Source: Bacteroidales bacterium (lineage in GTDB: Bacteria; Bacteroidota; Bacteroidia; Bacteroidales; UBA10428). From it: a DNA stretch of 16,208 nucleotides. Made by a program: the position numbers and the translations under genes. The notes under the pieces are model-generated. The model searched no databases and was not told the DNA's origin. It saw only the letters and a program-made list of their open reading frames with translations. Positions 15,116 through 16,208 of the stretch are shown one piece after another. The stretch is taken from assembly GCA_016926235.1 (NCBI GenBank), contig JAFGOZ010000056.1:1-16208 (forward strand), in the 5' to 3' direction. Numbering within the stretch: the stretch's first letter is position 1; each line of letters starts with the position of its first letter.

Positions 15116-15192
15116 GCAAGCAAAAGGACTATTCTTAACATTATTTAACAATTACTTAACAAAAACAAAAACCACAAACCATATTTGCTTGC
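15116..15192. repeat. Inverted repeat enclosing three helically phased TTAACA repeats
   Basis: GCAAGCAAA (15116-15124) and its exact reverse complement TTTGCTTGC (15184-15192) flank three copies of TTAACA at 15135, 15145 and 15156. The copies are 10 and 11 bases apart, one helical turn, so all face the same side of DNA. Such phasing is typical of protein-binding arrays or iterons. No replication gene is nearby, so a regulatory array for one of the flanking genes is more likely than an origin. Confidence 0.45.
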
Positions 15193-15358
15193 GGGGTAGG
15201 ACATAACATTGCTTCAATCTGTAATTTCAACTTGACCTTGATTTGGGTTGTAGTTATGCAATTAGATTTAATCAGAGTTCCACACGAATCCAGGATTCAT
15301 TCAGTGATTATAAGTAATGGATATCATAAATTATGTGCATTTTATGTACCACTAATGA

Positions 15359-15395
15359 AAATGGCTTTGCAAATATCTGATTTGCAAGGCCATTT
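15359..15395. repeat. Strong 16-pair hairpin with 5-base loop
   Basis: AAATGGCTTTGCAAAT (15359-15374) pairs with ATTTGCAAGGCCATTT (15380-15395) around the loop ATCTG. There are fifteen Watson-Crick pairs and one T-G wobble when read as + strand RNA. No uninterrupted T-run follows on the + strand, so a simple intrinsic terminator is not obvious. Alternatives are a small-RNA stem, a protein-binding cruciform or a leftover miniature mobile element. Confidence 0.6.
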
Positions 15396-15552
15396 GATTT
15401 TGATAGTCGAGGTGAGAAACTTAAATGTGTGTTTCGCCCCATCTTTGAATATAATTTGCTCACAAATATTTAAGCAACTTGTTTATTAAAATAAGCTACT
15501 ATTTACTTTAGAAAATTAATATTTTGTATTTTTGAAGTAAATATTTGCTTAT

Positions 15553-16014
15553 ATGGAATTTAATCTAACCAGAAATTTCAATGATATTTTTGCCGCGGTT
15601 TCCAACAAGGGTGTTAAGCGTACTGCCTTTGCCAAAGCTATGGGTTATAGTTCTACTTCTCAGCTGGCAGCAACACTTGAAGGTGAGGCAATGATCAGCA
15701 CGAAGGCAATTATAGAACTTGTTAAGAATTTCAATGTCAGTCCAACCTTTCTATTCACAGGACAGGGGGATGTGTTTCTGACAGATGAATCTGAAATTGA
15801 GAAATTGAGAAAAGAGAACCATGTTTTAACTCAAAATAATGATGCATTGGTAAAAACAACATTTGAGTTGAACAAAATCATTCAGGAAATGGATAAGAGG
15901 TACATTGATTTGATTGATATAACAAGTACTGCTATTAAATATCATAAGGAGCATAAGGATGATCTACCGGAGGTTGAAAAAAAGGAAAGTTCTTTGAAAC
16001 GAAATAAAAAGTAA
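15553..16014 (+). CDS. XRE-type helix-turn-helix regulator with C-terminal coiled coil
   Basis: Residues 7-68 form a lambda-repressor-like helix-turn-helix. TAFAKAMGYSSTSQLAATLEGEAMISTKAIIELVKNF covers the recognition helices, followed by the common tail NVSPTFLFTGQGDVFL seen in Bacteroidota phage- and element-type regulators. Residues 80-115 are a charged heptad-type coiled coil, probably for dimerisation. The lysine-rich C-terminus (KKESSLKRNKK) is likely disordered. Most relatives are transcriptional repressors linked to mobile elements, but the specific target is unknown. ATTTGCTTATAT overlaps the start codon and recurs elsewhere, so it is a possible autoregulatory site. No peptidase or cleavage domain of the LexA type is present. 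A tRNA-Cys lies downstream on the opposite strand. Confidence 0.82.
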   Translation: MEFNLTRNFNDIFAAVSNKGVKRTAFAKAMGYSSTSQLAATLEGEAMISTKAIIELVKNFNVSPTFLFTGQGDVFLTDESEIEKLRKENHVLTQNNDALVKTTFELNKIIQEMDKRYIDLIDITSTAIKYHKEHKDDLPEVEKKESSLKRNKK

Positions 16015-16044
16015 TTTTTTACTTAAAATCATGGTGGCCAAATA

Positions 16045-16066
16045 AAAAAGTAATTAATTACTTTTT
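16045..16066. terminator. AT-rich perfect palindrome after the XRE gene, possible terminator
   Basis: A perfect 22-base palindrome runs from 16045 to 16066, with arms of AAAAAGTAATT and its complement and ending in TTTTT. It lies 30 bases after the stop codon of the regulator. The stem is weak because it has one G/C pair per arm, so it may be a poor terminator or a protein-binding site. Beyond it, GCCCCAAA-like words repeat at 16073, 16083 and (as GCCCCACA) 16095. Confidence 0.4.
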
Positions 16067-16104
16067 GCTATTTGCCCCAAACGCCCCAAAATCTGCCCCA
16101 CAAC

Positions 16105-16135
16105 AAAAAAACCCCATTGAAAATCAAGGGGTTTT
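16105..16135 (-). terminator. Rho-independent terminator of tRNA-Cys
   Basis: Read on the minus strand, AAAACCCC-TTGA and TCAA-T-GGGGTTTT form a GC-containing stem of 12 pairs around a 3-base loop. One unpaired base breaks the stem, and a run of seven T residues (16105-16111) follows. It begins about 11 bases beyond the tRNA 3' end, the expected place for an intrinsic terminator. Confidence 0.85.
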
Positions 16136-16145
16136 AGTGGGGTTG

Positions 16146-16208
16146 AGGTCGGTAGCGGATTCGAACCGCTGTCCCTGGTTTTGCAGACCAGTGCCTAACC
16201 GCTCGGCA
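16146..16208 (-). tRNA. tRNA-Cys (anticodon GCA), 5' end outside the window
   Basis: On the minus strand the D-arm (GCC-GAGCGGTTA-GGC), anticodon arm (CTGGT-CTGCAAA-ACCAG), T-arm (AGCGG-TTCGAAT-CCGCT) and 3' acceptor strand ACCGACC are all present. The anticodon in the seven-base loop is GCA. The base after the acceptor strand is T, the U73 discriminator characteristic of cysteine tRNAs, which supports the identity. CCA is not encoded. About eight bases at the 5' end (acceptor strand and position 8) lie beyond the right edge. Confidence 0.95.

Larger units (their letters stand above)
15041..15552. other. 512-base intergenic region with repeats and a hairpin, no convincing gene
   Basis: The region separates divergent genes: a minus-strand hypothetical pair and a plus-strand XRE regulator. 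It holds a 9-base inverted repeat around three phased TTAACA copies (15116-15192), a small palindrome GAATCC-A-GGATTC at 15286-15298, and a 16-pair hairpin (15359-15395). A plus-strand 85-codon frame (15232-15489) covers the hairpin; it has no family signature, and the hairpin argues against coding. The last 60 bases are AT-rich and probably contain the regulator's promoter. Confidence 0.5.

Noticed and set aside
15135..15161. Plasmid-type replication origin from the phased TTAACA repeats
   Set aside because: No replication initiator gene is present nearby, and the surroundings (rmuC, tRNA-Cys) look chromosomal.
15232..15489. 85-codon plus-strand frame in the right-hand intergenic region
   Set aside because: It has no recognisable protein features and is interrupted conceptually by a 16-pair hairpin; better explained as non-coding.
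1..16208. CRISPR array
   Set aside because: No regularly spaced direct repeats of 23-47 bases and no cas genes are present, despite the CARF-like domain.

Overview
The window looks like a Bacteroidota chromosome, probably from the Bacteroidales/Marinilabiliales side, although the exact taxon is inference. The signs are AT-rich genes without clear Shine-Dalgarno sites, at least one good TAnnTTTG-type -7 promoter box, a Bacteroidota-style IS66 element, an ECF sigma/anti-sigma pair of the Bacteroidota type, and a Fis-type sigma-54 activator. Most of it reads as an accessory or defence-type region. A conserved rmuC gene and a tRNA-Cys lie at the right-hand side.

Layout. 1-1485: right-hand part of an IS66 element (tnpA, tnpB, start of tnpC, all on the minus strand). 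Its terminal end reaches into the N-terminal codons of the next gene. 1478-3418: a TcmP protein and its radical-SAM three-Cys partner, an uncharacterised gene pair. 3419-3892: a 474-base stretch with no convincing gene. 3893-5062: a stand-alone gene fusing a phospholipase-D-type (HKD) nuclease domain to a C-terminal domain that I read as a prokaryotic E2-like (ubiquitin-conjugating-like) domain; this is the most striking find. 5170-10358: a tight five-gene operon of ECF sigma factor, anti-sigma-like membrane protein, two small single-pass membrane proteins and a large membrane-anchored TPR-CHAT protease. 11112-10363 and 12618-11170 (minus): a CFI-box-CTERM protein and a sigma-54 activator whose N-terminus looks like a CARF-type ligand sensor. 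14087-12795 (minus): RmuC. 15040-14353 (minus): two overlapping hypothetical genes. 15041-15552: non-coding, with phased repeats and a strong hairpin. 15553-16014: an XRE-type regulator. 16208-16146 (minus): tRNA-Cys(GCA) with its terminator.

How it may work together (inference). Three modules have the sensor/effector look of biological conflict systems: HKD nuclease plus E2-like domain, sigma-controlled CHAT protease, and CARF-like sigma-54 activator with a CFI-box partner. The CHAT operon and the activator/CFI-box unit converge with only 4 bases between their stop codons, so they may be one system or simply neighbours in a defence island. Nothing in the sequence proves a shared pathway.
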